Part shown: one piece after another, positions 17,157 to 25,718 of the stretch
How the letters are laid out: every line of letters starts with the position of its first letter
Position numbering within the stretch: position 1 is the first letter of the stretch
Source: JBFMFH01 sp040752275
GTDB lineage: Bacteria > Acidobacteriota > Vicinamibacteria > Vicinamibacterales > JAKQTR01
Reading direction: 5' to 3'
NCBI GenBank assembly: GCA_040752275.1
Contig: JBFMFH010000115.1
Span: 1 to 64,000 of the forward strand
DNA length: 64,000 nucleotides
Notes under the pieces: generated by a model
Told to the model about the DNA's origin: nothing
The model's database searches: none
Seen by the model: the letters and a program-made list of their open reading frames with translations, nothing else
Program-made: the position numbers and the translations under genes

Positions 17157-17184
17157 ATTATCGCAGCCGGGGCGCGTGCGTCAA
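17157..17184 (-). promoter_or_regulatory. promoter for a probable leaderless mRNA
   Basis: On the minus strand, TTGACG (17184-17179), a 16-bp spacer and GATAAT (17162-17157). The -10 box ends six bases before the GTG at 17150, so transcription should start at or next to the start codon. No ribosome binding site is present between them. Confidence 0.55.
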
Positions 17185-17300
17185 AGAACGACTCTGGATC
17201 GTCCACTGCTCGTCCGGCAACCCACGTTCGTCCATCGGCGGCACGTAGATCCCCCTGGGATGGCGCCGGCACCGGGCCTCCCTGGCCCGCGCGCAAATAT

Positions 17301-17427
17301 CTTGACATGGTCGGGCCATATGATGGTAGAGTCATCCTGCCAAATCACGCCGTCCGTGAAGACGCACCATAGCCTTCACGTGGCTCTAGCCCCATCTCCG
17401 AGGCTGGGTGGGAGGGAGTCAGGTCCG
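17301..17427 (+). repeat. promoter-leader repeat, copy 1
   Basis: Diverged direct repeat of 20701-20823. The first 34 bases (17301-17334) are identical to 20701-20734; beyond that the similarity continues, with gaps, through a stem-loop (CGTGAAG at 17355-17361, CTTCACG at 17374-17380) to the GGGAGGGAG block near 17410. In the other copy an ATG follows directly and starts the M24 gene. Here the next ATG (17428) opens only a 64-codon ORF. Confidence 0.6.
17302..17342 (+). promoter_or_regulatory. promoter with TGGTCGGGCCA operator, TonB receptor side
   Basis: TTGACA (17302-17307), 19-bp spacer, TAGAGT (17327-17332). The spacer begins with TGGTCGGGCCA (17308-17318); a degenerate second copy ending in CCA falls 24 bp later (17332-17342). 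The receptor start is 316 bp downstream. The interval 17185-17648 holds this promoter, the repeated leader and a small ORF; nothing else is recognisable. Confidence 0.6.
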
Positions 17428-17622
17428 ATGTCGATTGCGGCACACTCGCGTCCGCTTCGTGCGCTGTCCGGGCCGGCGCAACCGGTCACGGCCTTGTTCC
17501 CACGCCTCCACCACGGGTCCCGTCTTCCGGCACCGCGATGCCGGCGGCTGGACCGCTTGCTCGACGCGGCACTCACCATCCCCAACCCGGCGCGGCGCGG
17601 GCGCGCGCTGCCGCCGTCGTAG
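17428..17622 (+). other. small ORF in the long leader of the TonB receptor gene, doubtful gene
   Basis: 64-codon ORF whose ATG follows a GGGAGGGAG block and lies in the conserved promoter-leader repeat at the place where copy 2 starts the M24 gene. It has no recognisable domain, is Arg/Pro/Leu-rich and stops 26 bases before the receptor start codon. It may be a relic of a displaced first gene, a leader peptide or chance. Confidence 0.2.
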
Positions 17623-17648
17623 TCATGACGAACGCAAGGAGGGCATCA

Positions 17649-20519
17649 ATGACAGTCGTCAGGCGGTGTCTTGTCGTCTTGGCCATGCTGGCCGTTCCTG
17701 TCGCCGTCTGCGCGCAGGAAGCGGTGCTCAACGGAACGGTCACCGACGCGACGGGCGGCGTGCTGCCCGGCGTGACGGTCACCGCCACCAACGAGGCCAC
17801 CGGCAATACTTTCATGGCCGTGACCGACGAAGGCGGGCGCTATCGGATCCCCGTACGGACCGGCGCGTTCCGCCTTGTGTGTGAACTCGCAGGGTTCGCA
17901 ACCGTCTCCCGGACCGGCGTGCGCGTGCTGGTCGGGCAGACAGTCACGATCAACCTGCAGATGACCGTCAGCGGCGTGGCCGAGACGGTAACGGTGACCG
18001 GGGAAACGCCGCTCGTCGACACGACCACCTCCGCCCTGGGCGGCAACGTCGACCCGACTCAGGTGGCGGAACTCCCGGTCTCCGGCCGCAATTTCATGGC
18101 CCTCGCGATGATGGCCCCGGGCGCCCGGACCACCGACATGAACGCCACCCAGCCGTTGCCCGACCGCGGCCGCGCCGACGATGTCCGCGAGTTCCAGATC
18201 AATCTCGATGGCCAGCAGGTCACGCGGGACATCGGAACCGGCACCCAGCCCAAGTACAGCCAGGACATGATCGCGGAGTTCCAGTACATCGCGAACCGGT
18301 TCGACGCGACCATGGGCCGCTCCTCGGGCGTGCAGTTGAACATCATCACCAAGTCCGGCACCAACACCTTCTCGGGCGTGGGCCGGCTTAACTACCGCAG
18401 CGACCGCTTCAACGCCGAAGAGCCGGTGTTGAAGCGAAAGCTGACGATCAACAACCTGCAGATGAGCACGGCGGCCGGCGGCCCGATCATCGAGAACCGG
18501 CTCCACTACTTCGGCAACTTCGAGTACGAGCGCCAGCCGACGGAGAGCGTCTGGAACACGCCCTACCCGTCGTTCAACATCACGCTGAACGGCACATCCA
18601 ACCAGAAGAAGGGCGGCCTGCGGGGTGACTGGCAGCTCTCCCCGAACGCCCGCCTGATGGTCAAGGGCTCCAACACCCGGACGTTCCGGCCGTTCGGCGC
18701 AGGCTCGACCAGCGTTCACCCGGCGAGCACGTCCCGATACCAGGACTTCAACAACGAGTTCTACACCAAGTACACGCACGTGTTGAGCAACCGGGCCGTC
18801 AACGAGCTAGAGGGCGGGCGGGCCGTGTACGGCCTCGACGAGGGCGCGCTGACGTCCTGGTCGAACCACTGGCTGCGCGATATCGACGGCACCAATACCG
18901 GCTCGCCGCGCATCCGGTTCCGGACCTTCCAGATCGCCCCGAACCGGAACCTGCCGCGCTACCAGACCCAGTGGTACTGGAGCATCAAGGACAACTTCAC
19001 GTTTTCCTACGAGGCGAAGGGCCGCCACGACCTGCGGCTCGGCGGGGAGTACCTCTACCGCCACCAGATCCAGTACAACCGGCTGAACGCCATGGGCGAG
19101 ATCGATGCCCGCGGCGGGCCCACGCCCGCCAATCTCGAAGCGCTCTTCCCCGTGTGGAACAACGTGGACACCTGGAACCTCGCGGCTCTCTCGCCGATCA
19201 CGCGCAGTTACCTGATCGGCGTCGGCAACTTCGCGAACCACGTCTACTCGGGCAAGGTCGCCGCCTGGGCCCAGGACGACTGGCGGATCACCGACCGGCT
19301 GACGTTGAACCTCGGCGTCCGCTGGGACGCCGAGCTTGACGCGATCGGCGATGGGGAGTTCCTGCCGTGGGCGCCCTACGTCCCCGGGCAGTACGACGAC
19401 TGGAACAACTTCCAGCCCCGGCTGGGCTTCGCCTACAGCGTGAACGATCGGACGGTGATTCGCGGCGGCGTCGGGCTGTACATCGCTGGCGCCACTTCCG
19501 GCGACGAGACGCGGGCGCACAGCAACACGATCCAGAACATCATCCGGTTCACGAACGACGGCCGGGCGGACTTCGCCGTCAACCCGGCGAACGGCCCGCT
19601 GCCGACCTACGAGCAGTCGAAGGCCTTCTTCTGCCACAACAACAACAACGCGCCAGGCTGCCTCCTGCTCGACGCCATCGAGGTGGTCGTGGCGCCCAAG
19701 TACGAACAGTTGGGTCACAACTGGCAGACCTCCATCGGGTTCCAGCGTCAGGTCGCGGCGGACTTTGGCTTCGAGGTCGACTACATCTACGCCCACAGCA
19801 ACAACGAGAAGGGGATCGTCGACAACGCCAACCTGACCTTCGACCCGGCGACCGGCGCCAACTACCCGTTCAGCAACCGGGCCACGCGGTTCCTGCCCAA
19901 TTGGGGCGCGGTGTCGTTGAGCGTGCACACCGGCGCCTCGAGAACGCACGAGCTGCGGTCGAGCTTCACGAAGCGCTTCAGCCATCACTGGCAGGCCACC
20001 GGCACCTACTCCATGCGGTGGTTCAAGGACATGGAGCCGCGTCCGTTCTCCGGCTTCGACGAAGTGTCGTTCCCGACCGTGCCCGACCTGGGCGGGGAAT
20101 GGGCCTACGGCGAAGGCGACCAGCGCCATCGGGCAGTGTTCACCGGCATCTGGGAAGTCGGCAAGGGCTTCCAGGTGAGCGGGCTGATGTATGTCGGATC
20201 CGGCATCCGGCTCGACACCCGCTACGGGGACGACCTGCGCGACGTACAGGGCGAAGGCGGAACCGAGCGCCTGCGCCCGGATGGGACGATCGTGCCCCGC
20301 AACTCGGTCGTCTCGCCAGCGCAGAATCGCACCGACCTGCGCCTGCAGCAGAAGCTCCCGCTGGGCGGCCGCCTGTCGGTCGATCTCATCGCGGAGGTCT
20401 TCAACCTGTTCAACCAGCCGAACTGGTCGATTGGGTCCACGGAGAACCGGGCGGACTACTTGGAGCACACGTCCGGCCAGTACCGCACGGCGCAGATGGG
20501 TTTCCGCGTCAGATGGTAG
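17649..20519 (+). CDS. TonB-dependent outer-membrane receptor, Oar-like
   Basis: 956-residue outer-membrane transporter. The start is the ATG at 17649, six bases after AAGGAGG; upstream in-frame ATGs lack this. A Sec signal (about 1-21, ending VAVCAQ) precedes a carboxypeptidase-regulatory beta-sandwich (about 22-105, LNGTVTDATGGVLPGVTVTATN), a plug domain (VAETVTVTGETPLVDT onward) and a C-terminal barrel ending in an aromatic-tipped strand (QMGFRVRW). This Oar-like architecture is typical of Acidobacteriota and imports large or hydrophobic ligands with energy from TonB/ExbBD. It shares its promoter element with the M24 gene that follows, suggesting that the imported compound is the one processed by the neighbouring exported enzymes. 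The ligand is unknown. Confidence 0.9.
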   Translation: MTVVRRCLVVLAMLAVPVAVCAQEAVLNGTVTDATGGVLPGVTVTATNEATGNTFMAVTDEGGRYRIPVRTGAFRLVCELAGFATVSRTGVRVLVGQTVTINLQMTVSGVAETVTVTGETPLVDTTTSALGGNVDPTQVAELPVSGRNFMALAMMAPGARTTDMNATQPLPDRGRADDVREFQINLDGQQVTRDIGTGTQPKYSQDMIAEFQYIANRFDATMGRSSGVQLNIITKSGTNTFSGVGRLNYRSDRFNAEEPVLKRKLTINNLQMSTAAGGPIIENRLHYFGNFEYERQPTESVWNTPYPSFNITLNGTSNQKKGGLRGDWQLSPNARLMVKGSNTRTFRPFGAGSTSVHPASTSRYQDFNNEFYTKYTHVLSNRAVNELEGGRAVYGLDEGALTSWSNHWLRDIDGTNTGSPRIRFRTFQIAPNRNLPRYQTQWYWSIKDNFTFSYEAKGRHDLRLGGEYLYRHQIQYNRLNAMGEIDARGGPTPANLEALFPVWNNVDTWNLAALSPITRSYLIGVGNFANHVYSGKVAAWAQDDWRITDRLTLNLGVRWDAELDAIGDGEFLPWAPYVPGQYDDWNNFQPRLGFAYSVNDRTVIRGGVGLYIAGATSGDETRAHSNTIQNIIRFTNDGRADFAVNPANGPLPTYEQSKAFFCHNNNNAPGCLLLDAIEVVVAPKYEQLGHNWQTSIGFQRQVAADFGFEVDYIYAHSNNEKGIVDNANLTFDPATGANYPFSNRATRFLPNWGAVSLSVHTGASRTHELRSSFTKRFSHHWQATGTYSMRWFKDMEPRPFSGFDEVSFPTVPDLGGEWAYGEGDQRHRAVFTGIWEVGKGFQVSGLMYVGSGIRLDTRYGDDLRDVQGEGGTERLRPDGTIVPRNSVVSPAQNRTDLRLQQKLPLGGRLSVDLIAEVFNLFNQPNWSIGSTENRADYLEHTSGQYRTAQMGFRVRW

Positions 20520-20534
20520 GCTGTTGACTCGTGC

Positions 20535-20563
20535 GGCGCGGGAGTCGTCCGGGCTCCCGCGCC
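20535..20563 (+). terminator. hairpin after the TonB receptor gene
   Basis: GGCGCGGGAG (20535-20544) is a perfect 10-bp inverted match to CTCCCGCGCC (20554-20563), loop 9 nt, 16 bases after the receptor stop codon. No T-run follows. Confidence 0.45.
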
Positions 20564-20700
20564 CCGGCGCCGTCGTCTCTTCCCGACCATCACCTCCCCG
20601 CACACCTTCCGGCCGAATTGTCGCGTGGTTCTCCAACCGCGTGGCCCCCGCCACTGCGCCTGCAGGCGGCACTGCAGAATCTCTTGCAGGCCACGAACGT

Positions 20701-20823
20701 CTTGACATGGTCGGGCCATATGATGGTAGAGTCACCTTGCCAAACCCTGCCGTCGCGAGGGCGCGCCGGCCCTCACGCGGCCCCACGCCCAGTCTCCAAG
20801 GCCTGGCGGGAGGGAGTGCAATC
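20701..20823 (+). repeat. promoter-leader repeat, copy 2
   Basis: Partner of 17301-17427. The stem-loop in the leader is kept with compensating changes: CGCGAGG (20754-20760) faces CCTCACG (20771-20777), while copy 1 has CGTGAAG facing CTTCACG. It ends at the ribosome binding site of the M24 gene. Confidence 0.6.
20702..20742 (+). promoter_or_regulatory. promoter with TGGTCGGGCCA operator before the M24 gene
   Basis: TTGACA (20702-20707), 19-bp spacer, TAGAGT (20727-20732); TGGTCGGGCCA at 20708-20718. The sequence is identical to the element at 17302. About 90 bp of leader precede the ATG at 20824. The 303-bp gap 20520-20823 also contains the terminator hairpin and nothing else I can identify. 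Confidence 0.6.
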
Positions 20824-22263
20824 ATGGCGCGAATCAGATCAGACTCGGACCGGAGGGCGATGGGCGTGTCTCGCCGGCGGATGCTGCAGGCAGCCGCAGC
20901 GGCGGGCGCTGGCCTGCCGCTGGCGCAGGAACTCGGTGGGGGCGGACCGCTCTTTGCGCAGAGCCGGCCGGCGCAGCTTCCGTTCTACACGCCGCGCCCG
21001 GAGTTCTCGCTGGAGGAACGCAACCGCCGGTGGGCGGCGGTGCGCGCCAACATGGCGAAGCCGCAGTGGAACCTGGATGCCATCGTCACAGTGGGAAGCG
21101 ACGGCCTCGGGAACAACGCCCGCTACCTGACACAGATCTTCATCTCGAAGTACTCGCAGGCCGCGCCGGAGGTGCTCTTCCCGCGGGATCCGGCCAAGCC
21201 GGTTGTCGCTCACATCAGCGGCGCCCGGCACGTCACGGAGTGGACCCGGCGGCTGGCGCCCAACGGCTGGCTGTCGGACGGCAAGCTGGAGCTCCGGGCC
21301 GCGTCGGGACCGAAGGCCTTGGCCGATCTCCTGAGAGCCAGCGGCTTTTGCGCGCCCTGCTCGCGCATCGGGGTGGCGAAGCTCAAGGGCAGCCGGTTCG
21401 ATCCTGACGGGCTCGTCTCGCACACGTGGTTCGAGGCGCTGAGAGCTGAGCTGCCCGGCGCCGTCTTCGTGCCCATCGACCAGTTCACGCCCCAAGTCGG
21501 CAACGACGTCGGTCCGATCGAAGACGCGTCGATGGCCAAGAGCGAAGAGGAGCGCGCCGCACTGCGTCGCGCGGTGGCCGCCAACGAGCGTGGCATCGCG
21601 GCAGCGATTGCCGCGGCGAGAAACGGGGCGACTCTTCAGTCGGAGCTCTGGTGGGCCTGCTTCCAGGAAATGTGGGCCGGCACGGGCGACGACATCGTTC
21701 GCTGCTCGATCGGTTTCGACGGCGGCGGCAACTCCACGCTGGGTGACCCGACCGACATGCCCGTACGCATGGGACAGATCTGCAACCAGGAGATCAGCTC
21801 GTCCTGCCAGGGCTACGGCGTCCAGATCAACCACGCGTTCTTCATCGGGACCCCGTCGATGCCCGGGTACGGGTACTATCGCGCTGCAATCGAGGTACTC
21901 GTGAAGGTCCACGAGCGCGCCCTGGCGTTCATCCAGCCGGGCAGGACGACCTACGGGGACCTCCAGGCGCACAACGAAGGCGTGTTCAGGGAACTGGGAC
22001 ATCGCGGCAGCGGCACGAACACCCACGGAGGCGGCATCGGGTTCCTGTCGCGGCCGCGCCAGTCGCCCGATGACAACCGCGTCGTCATGTGGCCGGGTCA
22101 CTGCTTCGACTTCAAACCGGCTGTTGTCCTCGATCGCCGGAAGATCAGGGACGTGCACGAGGAGAACCGGTCGGTGCAGCTCGGCGAGGCGTTTCTCGTC
22201 ACGGAAACAGGCGCGGTCAGACTCGGCACGCGCCCGCTTGTGCCGATCGCCACGCACGCGTAG
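20824..22263 (+). CDS. Tat-exported M24-fold (pita-bread) protein with lost metal site
   Basis: 479-residue protein of the M24 peptidase/creatinase superfamily. A Tat signal (SRRRMLQAAAAAGAG) lies about 15-40. A creatinase-like N-terminal domain and the pita-bread C-terminal domain follow. The five metal ligands of aminopeptidase P/prolidase are mostly replaced: Glu323 and Gln334 stand where the two Asp should be, His401 (THGGGIGF) is kept, Lys431 replaces the first Glu, and Glu455 is kept. It is therefore more like metal-free creatinase than a dipeptidase, and may hydrolyse a C-N bond or act in another way. The start ATG at 20824 follows GGGAGGGAG. The ligand alignment is by eye. Confidence 0.8.
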   Translation: MARIRSDSDRRAMGVSRRRMLQAAAAAGAGLPLAQELGGGGPLFAQSRPAQLPFYTPRPEFSLEERNRRWAAVRANMAKPQWNLDAIVTVGSDGLGNNARYLTQIFISKYSQAAPEVLFPRDPAKPVVAHISGARHVTEWTRRLAPNGWLSDGKLELRAASGPKALADLLRASGFCAPCSRIGVAKLKGSRFDPDGLVSHTWFEALRAELPGAVFVPIDQFTPQVGNDVGPIEDASMAKSEEERAALRRAVAANERGIAAAIAAARNGATLQSELWWACFQEMWAGTGDDIVRCSIGFDGGGNSTLGDPTDMPVRMGQICNQEISSSCQGYGVQINHAFFIGTPSMPGYGYYRAAIEVLVKVHERALAFIQPGRTTYGDLQAHNEGVFRELGHRGSGTNTHGGGIGFLSRPRQSPDDNRVVMWPGHCFDFKPAVVLDRRKIRDVHEENRSVQLGEAFLVTETGAVRLGTRPLVPIATHA

Positions 22264-22278
22264 GCGGGGCGCCATGCT

Positions 22279-22319
22279 TTGACAGGCGCGGGGCGCCGGG
22301 TGGAAGATCGCCCCCACCT
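22279..22319 (+). promoter_or_regulatory. weak member of the regulon promoter family before the dienelactone hydrolase
   Basis: TTGACA (22279-22284), 19-bp spacer, AAGATC (22304-22309) followed by CGCCCCCACCT (22309-22319). Spacing and the GGGTGG before the -10 position match the site at 27301-27340, but the -10 and operator are weaker. The rest of 22264-22542 shows no gene. Confidence 0.3.
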
Positions 22320-22542
22320 CGGGCCGACCACTGGGAGGGACACACGAAACTCCGTCGACGACTGCGCCGCCAGCCGTCGGCGCAGGGCCGCCGCTGGGGC
22401 GGGCCGGATCCGGGGCCGCCAGTGCTGATCGCCGCCGGCAGCCGCGCCACCGCAAGATGGACCGCGATCGACCGAATGCCCTGCCGCCGGCACCAGCCTC
22501 CGCGCGCCGGCGGCGTGAGGCTTCGAAGGGAGGGCAGCCGAA

Positions 22543-23403
22543 GTGGACCAGCACTACATCGACCTGTACGACCAGTACGCCCACGGGGCCACCAGCCGCC
22601 GGGACTTTCTCGACAGGCTGGCGAAAGCGGCGGGGGGCACCGCCGCGGCGATGGCACTGTTGCCCTTGCTCGAAAACGACTACGCCCTCGCGCAGACGGT
22701 TGCCGAGACGGATCCGCGCGTCACGACCTCGAAGGTGGAGTACGACGCGGCCGGCGGCAAGATGACCGGCTACTTCGCGCAGCCGAAGGACGGCGCCAAG
22801 CACCCGGCGGTCATCGTCATCCACGAGAACCGCGGTCTGAATCCCCACATCCGGGACGTCGCCCGGCGCTTCGCGGTGGCGGGCTTCGTGGCCCTCGCAC
22901 CCGACGCGTTGTCTCCGCTGGGCGGCACGCCGTCAGACGAGCCGACGGCCACCCAGCTCATCGGCAAGCTCGACGCCGCCGAGACGGTCGCGCGCCTGGC
23001 GGCCGCGATACCATTCCTGGCGAAGCACGCGGCCACGACCGGCAAGGTCGGCGTCGTCGGCTTCTGCTGGGGCGGCGGGATGGTGAACCGCGTGGCGGTC
23101 GCGGCCGGGGCGGGGCTGGGTGCGGCCGTGTCGTACTACGGGCCGCAGGTGCCCGCCTCCGACGTGCCGAAAATCCAGGCGCCGTTGCTGCTCCACTACG
23201 CGTCGTTGGATCAGCGGATCAACGCCGGGATTGCGGACTACGAGGCCGCGCTCAAAGCCAACAACAAGACGTACGAGTTGTGCATGTACGAAGGCGCGAA
23301 CCACGCCTTCAACAACGATACGAACGCGGCGCGCTACCACCGCGACGCCGCCGGGCTCGCGTGGAGCCGTACCGTCACCTTCTTTGAGAAGTACCTGAAG
23401 TAG
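22543..23403 (+). CDS. exported dienelactone hydrolase-family protein
   Basis: 286-residue dienelactone hydrolase family member. A Tat-like signal (SRRDFLDRLAKAAGG, about 18-50) precedes the alpha/beta domain. The triad is the family's Cys-Asp-His: Cys175 in GFCWGG, Asp223 in LDQRIN and His254 in GANHAF. Cytoplasmic relatives open the lactone ring of dienelactone to maleylacetate in chloroaromatic degradation; exported homologues are common and mostly of unknown substrate. The start is the GTG at 22543, eight bases after GGGAGGG. It lies between the M24 gene and a tandem hydrolase on the same strand. Family call is firm; the lactone substrate is inferred. Confidence 0.88.
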   Translation: MDQHYIDLYDQYAHGATSRRDFLDRLAKAAGGTAAAMALLPLLENDYALAQTVAETDPRVTTSKVEYDAAGGKMTGYFAQPKDGAKHPAVIVIHENRGLNPHIRDVARRFAVAGFVALAPDALSPLGGTPSDEPTATQLIGKLDAAETVARLAAAIPFLAKHAATTGKVGVVGFCWGGGMVNRVAVAAGAGLGAAVSYYGPQVPASDVPKIQAPLLLHYASLDQRINAGIADYEAALKANNKTYELCMYEGANHAFNNDTNAARYHRDAAGLAWSRTVTFFEKYLK

Positions 23404-23434
23404 GGCTCGACACCGAGCCCGCCGCCCGGAGCCC

Positions 23435-23458
23435 GGGGCCGCGCGGCGGCGCGGCCCC
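23435..23458 (+). terminator. hairpin after the dienelactone hydrolase gene
   Basis: GGGGCCGCGC (23435-23444) pairs perfectly with GCGCGGCCCC (23449-23458) around a 4-nt loop, 31 bases after the stop. No T-run. Confidence 0.45.
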
Positions 23459-23637
23459 GCCCCTGCCTCCGCACCCCTCGCACTGCCGGGATTGACGTCG
23501 CCGCGTGCGGCGGGCCGCACGTCCCCTCGGAAGGGGGCAACCGTTGTCCGTTCACCGGATCGTCACCCCCCGCGCGACAGTCAGAAGGAACCTGCGCCCC
23601 TCGAATGTCCCAACCACGTCCTTTTGAAGGAGCCACG

Positions 23638-25659
23638 ATGTCACACGGTCATGTTTCGCTGAGAGCAGGTCGCGGGAACCTCCCGATCCTCTGGGCGGTC
23701 ACGGCCGCGCTTCTGACGATATCCTGGGCGGCAGGATGCGCCAGCCAGCCGGCACCGCCACCTGGAGTCTCGCCCACGGGATCGCTCGGGGGTCTTGAAG
23801 CCAAGTTCATTGATGTCAACGGCGTCGAGACCCGCTACTACGAGGCGGGCGACGGCGAGCCCATGGTCCTAGTGCACGGCGAAGGCTGGTCCGGTCACTC
23901 GAGCGCCAACACCTGGGTGAAGAACATCCCCGGGCTCGCGAAGCGCTTCCACGTCTTCGCTCCGGACAAGCTGGCCTCGGGGATGACCGGCAATCCGCTC
24001 GACGACAAGGACTTCAACATCCAGGGCGAAGTCGAGCACATGTATCAGTTCATCCAGACGCTCAAGCTCGGGCGCGTTCATCTCATCGGACAGTCGCGCG
24101 GCGGTGGGCTCGCGTTCTTCCTATCGGTCGCGCACCCGGAAGTCGTCAAGACGCTGGTCATCGTCGATTCGGGAACCGCGTCGCCGCGGGTCGGCGAGAC
24201 CGACCGGCAGAAGGTGCTCGCCTCGTGTCCGAGCGAACCGGATTGCGAGGAATGGCAGTGCCGCCTGCGCGCAATCTCCTTCAAGCCCGACGAGGCCTTC
24301 GACGACCTCTTCTTCCAGACCGGTTGCTACATGGCCGGCCTGCCGAAGGCGCAGGAGACCCTGAAGAAGGTGGCCGGCGGCGCCGGCGAGCCGCTCCGGT
24401 CGCAGTTCAACGACTGGAAGACGCAAGTGCACGAGCGCGTCATGGAAGAAGGGACGCTGCAGATGCCGGTGCTGCTCTACTGGGGCAAGAACGATCCGTC
24501 GGCCATGCTGAAGAACGGTCTCGCCCTGTACGATGTCATCGCCGCGAGGAATCCGAATCTGCGGCTGTTCGTTTCGAACCACGCTGGACACTTCCACTAC
24601 CGGGAGTACCCGGAGGAGTGGAACCAGAACGTCATCAACTTCATCGACCACTGGAACCAGCAGCCGTCCGCGCCGGCGCCTGCTACGGCGAACGCGCCGG
24701 CCGGCGGCCAGGCCATTTCGAAGACCGGCTCGGTCGGCGGGTTCGAGGCCAAGTTCGTGAACGTCAAGGGCGTGCGGACGAGATACTACGAGGCCGGCGA
24801 TGGCGAGCCGATGGTGCTGGTCCATGGGGAGGGATTCTCCGGCCACTCGAGCGCCAACACGTGGGTCAAGAACCTCCCCGGGCTCGCCAAGCGATTCCGG
24901 GTGTTCGCGGTGGACAAACTGGCGGCGGGCATGACGGGCAACCCGCCGAGTGACAAGGACCTCAACACGCAGGGCGAGGCCGAGCACATCTATCAGTTCA
25001 TCCAGACGATGAACCTGGGCCAGGTGCATCTCGTCGGGCAGTCGCGCGGCGGGGCGGGCGTCTTCGTCCTGGCCGTCACGCACCCCGAGGTCGTGAAGAC
25101 GCTCATCATCGTGAATTCGGGCCCGGCCGCCCCGGTGGTGGGCGAAACGAACCGGCAGAAGGTCCTCGCGACGTGCCCGAAGGAACCGGACTGTGTCGAG
25201 TGGGAGTGCCGCCTGAAGGTGCTGTCGTACAAGCCGGATGTTGCGTTCGACGACCTCTACTTCAAGACCGGATGTTACATGGCCGGCTTGCCGAAGGCAC
25301 AGGCGACGCTGAGGAAGATGGCCGCCGGAGGCGGCGAGCCGCTGCGATCGCAGTTCAACGAGTGGAAGAAGCAGGCCCACGAGCGCGTGAAGGCGGAGGG
25401 CATCCTCCAGATGCCCGTGCTGCTGTACTGGGGCGGCAACGATCCCAATTCCCCGCCTGGATACCCGCGCGCAAACGAAGGGCTGGCGCTGATGGACGTG
25501 ATCGGCGAGAAGAACCCGAAGGTGCGCATGATCATCGCGAATCACGCCGGCCACTTCCACTACCGCGAGTATCCCGAGGAGTGGAATCGGAACGTCATCA
25601 ACTTCCTTGATTACTGGAACCCACGCCCGGTCGCCGCGGGCGTGACGCCGCCCAGGTAG
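23638..25659 (+). CDS. tandem (two-domain) secreted alpha/beta hydrolase
   Basis: 673-residue protein made of two full hydrolase domains in a row, each like the single-domain hydrolases elsewhere in the window. The start ATG at 23638 follows GAAGGAG. A hydrophobic leader ends in SWAAGC, a marginal lipobox, so it may be a lipoprotein. Domain 1 (about 40-345) has Ser153 in GQSRGGG; domain 2 (about 360-665) has Ser469 in GQSRGGA. Each has YWGKNDPS or YWGGNDPN and a His in HAGHFHYREYPEEW, so both sites look intact. A short Ala/Pro/Gly linker separates them. The domains are clearly homologous, consistent with internal duplication and fusion. The substrate is unknown; C-C or ester hydrolysis is likely. 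Confidence 0.88.
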   Translation: MSHGHVSLRAGRGNLPILWAVTAALLTISWAAGCASQPAPPPGVSPTGSLGGLEAKFIDVNGVETRYYEAGDGEPMVLVHGEGWSGHSSANTWVKNIPGLAKRFHVFAPDKLASGMTGNPLDDKDFNIQGEVEHMYQFIQTLKLGRVHLIGQSRGGGLAFFLSVAHPEVVKTLVIVDSGTASPRVGETDRQKVLASCPSEPDCEEWQCRLRAISFKPDEAFDDLFFQTGCYMAGLPKAQETLKKVAGGAGEPLRSQFNDWKTQVHERVMEEGTLQMPVLLYWGKNDPSAMLKNGLALYDVIAARNPNLRLFVSNHAGHFHYREYPEEWNQNVINFIDHWNQQPSAPAPATANAPAGGQAISKTGSVGGFEAKFVNVKGVRTRYYEAGDGEPMVLVHGEGFSGHSSANTWVKNLPGLAKRFRVFAVDKLAAGMTGNPPSDKDLNTQGEAEHIYQFIQTMNLGQVHLVGQSRGGAGVFVLAVTHPEVVKTLIIVNSGPAAPVVGETNRQKVLATCPKEPDCVEWECRLKVLSYKPDVAFDDLYFKTGCYMAGLPKAQATLRKMAAGGGEPLRSQFNEWKKQAHERVKAEGILQMPVLLYWGGNDPNSPPGYPRANEGLALMDVIGEKNPKVRMIIANHAGHFHYREYPEEWNRNVINFLDYWNPRPVAAGVTPPR

Positions 25660-25691
25660 GTCGATCGATACGATTCGGAACGGACGCCGGG

Positions 25692-25713
25692 GGGCCGCGC
25701 CTGCGCGCGGCCC
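25692..25713. terminator. hairpin between convergent genes
   Basis: GGGCCGCGC (25692-25700) pairs perfectly with GCGCGGCCC (25705-25713), 4-nt loop, between the tandem hydrolase (ends 25659) and the radical SAM gene (ends 25719). Confidence 0.45.
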
Positions 25714-25718
25714 TCCGC

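Noticed and set aside
20824..22263. Xaa-Pro aminopeptidase
   Set aside because: Three of five metal ligands appear to be changed, two of them to Gln and Lys.
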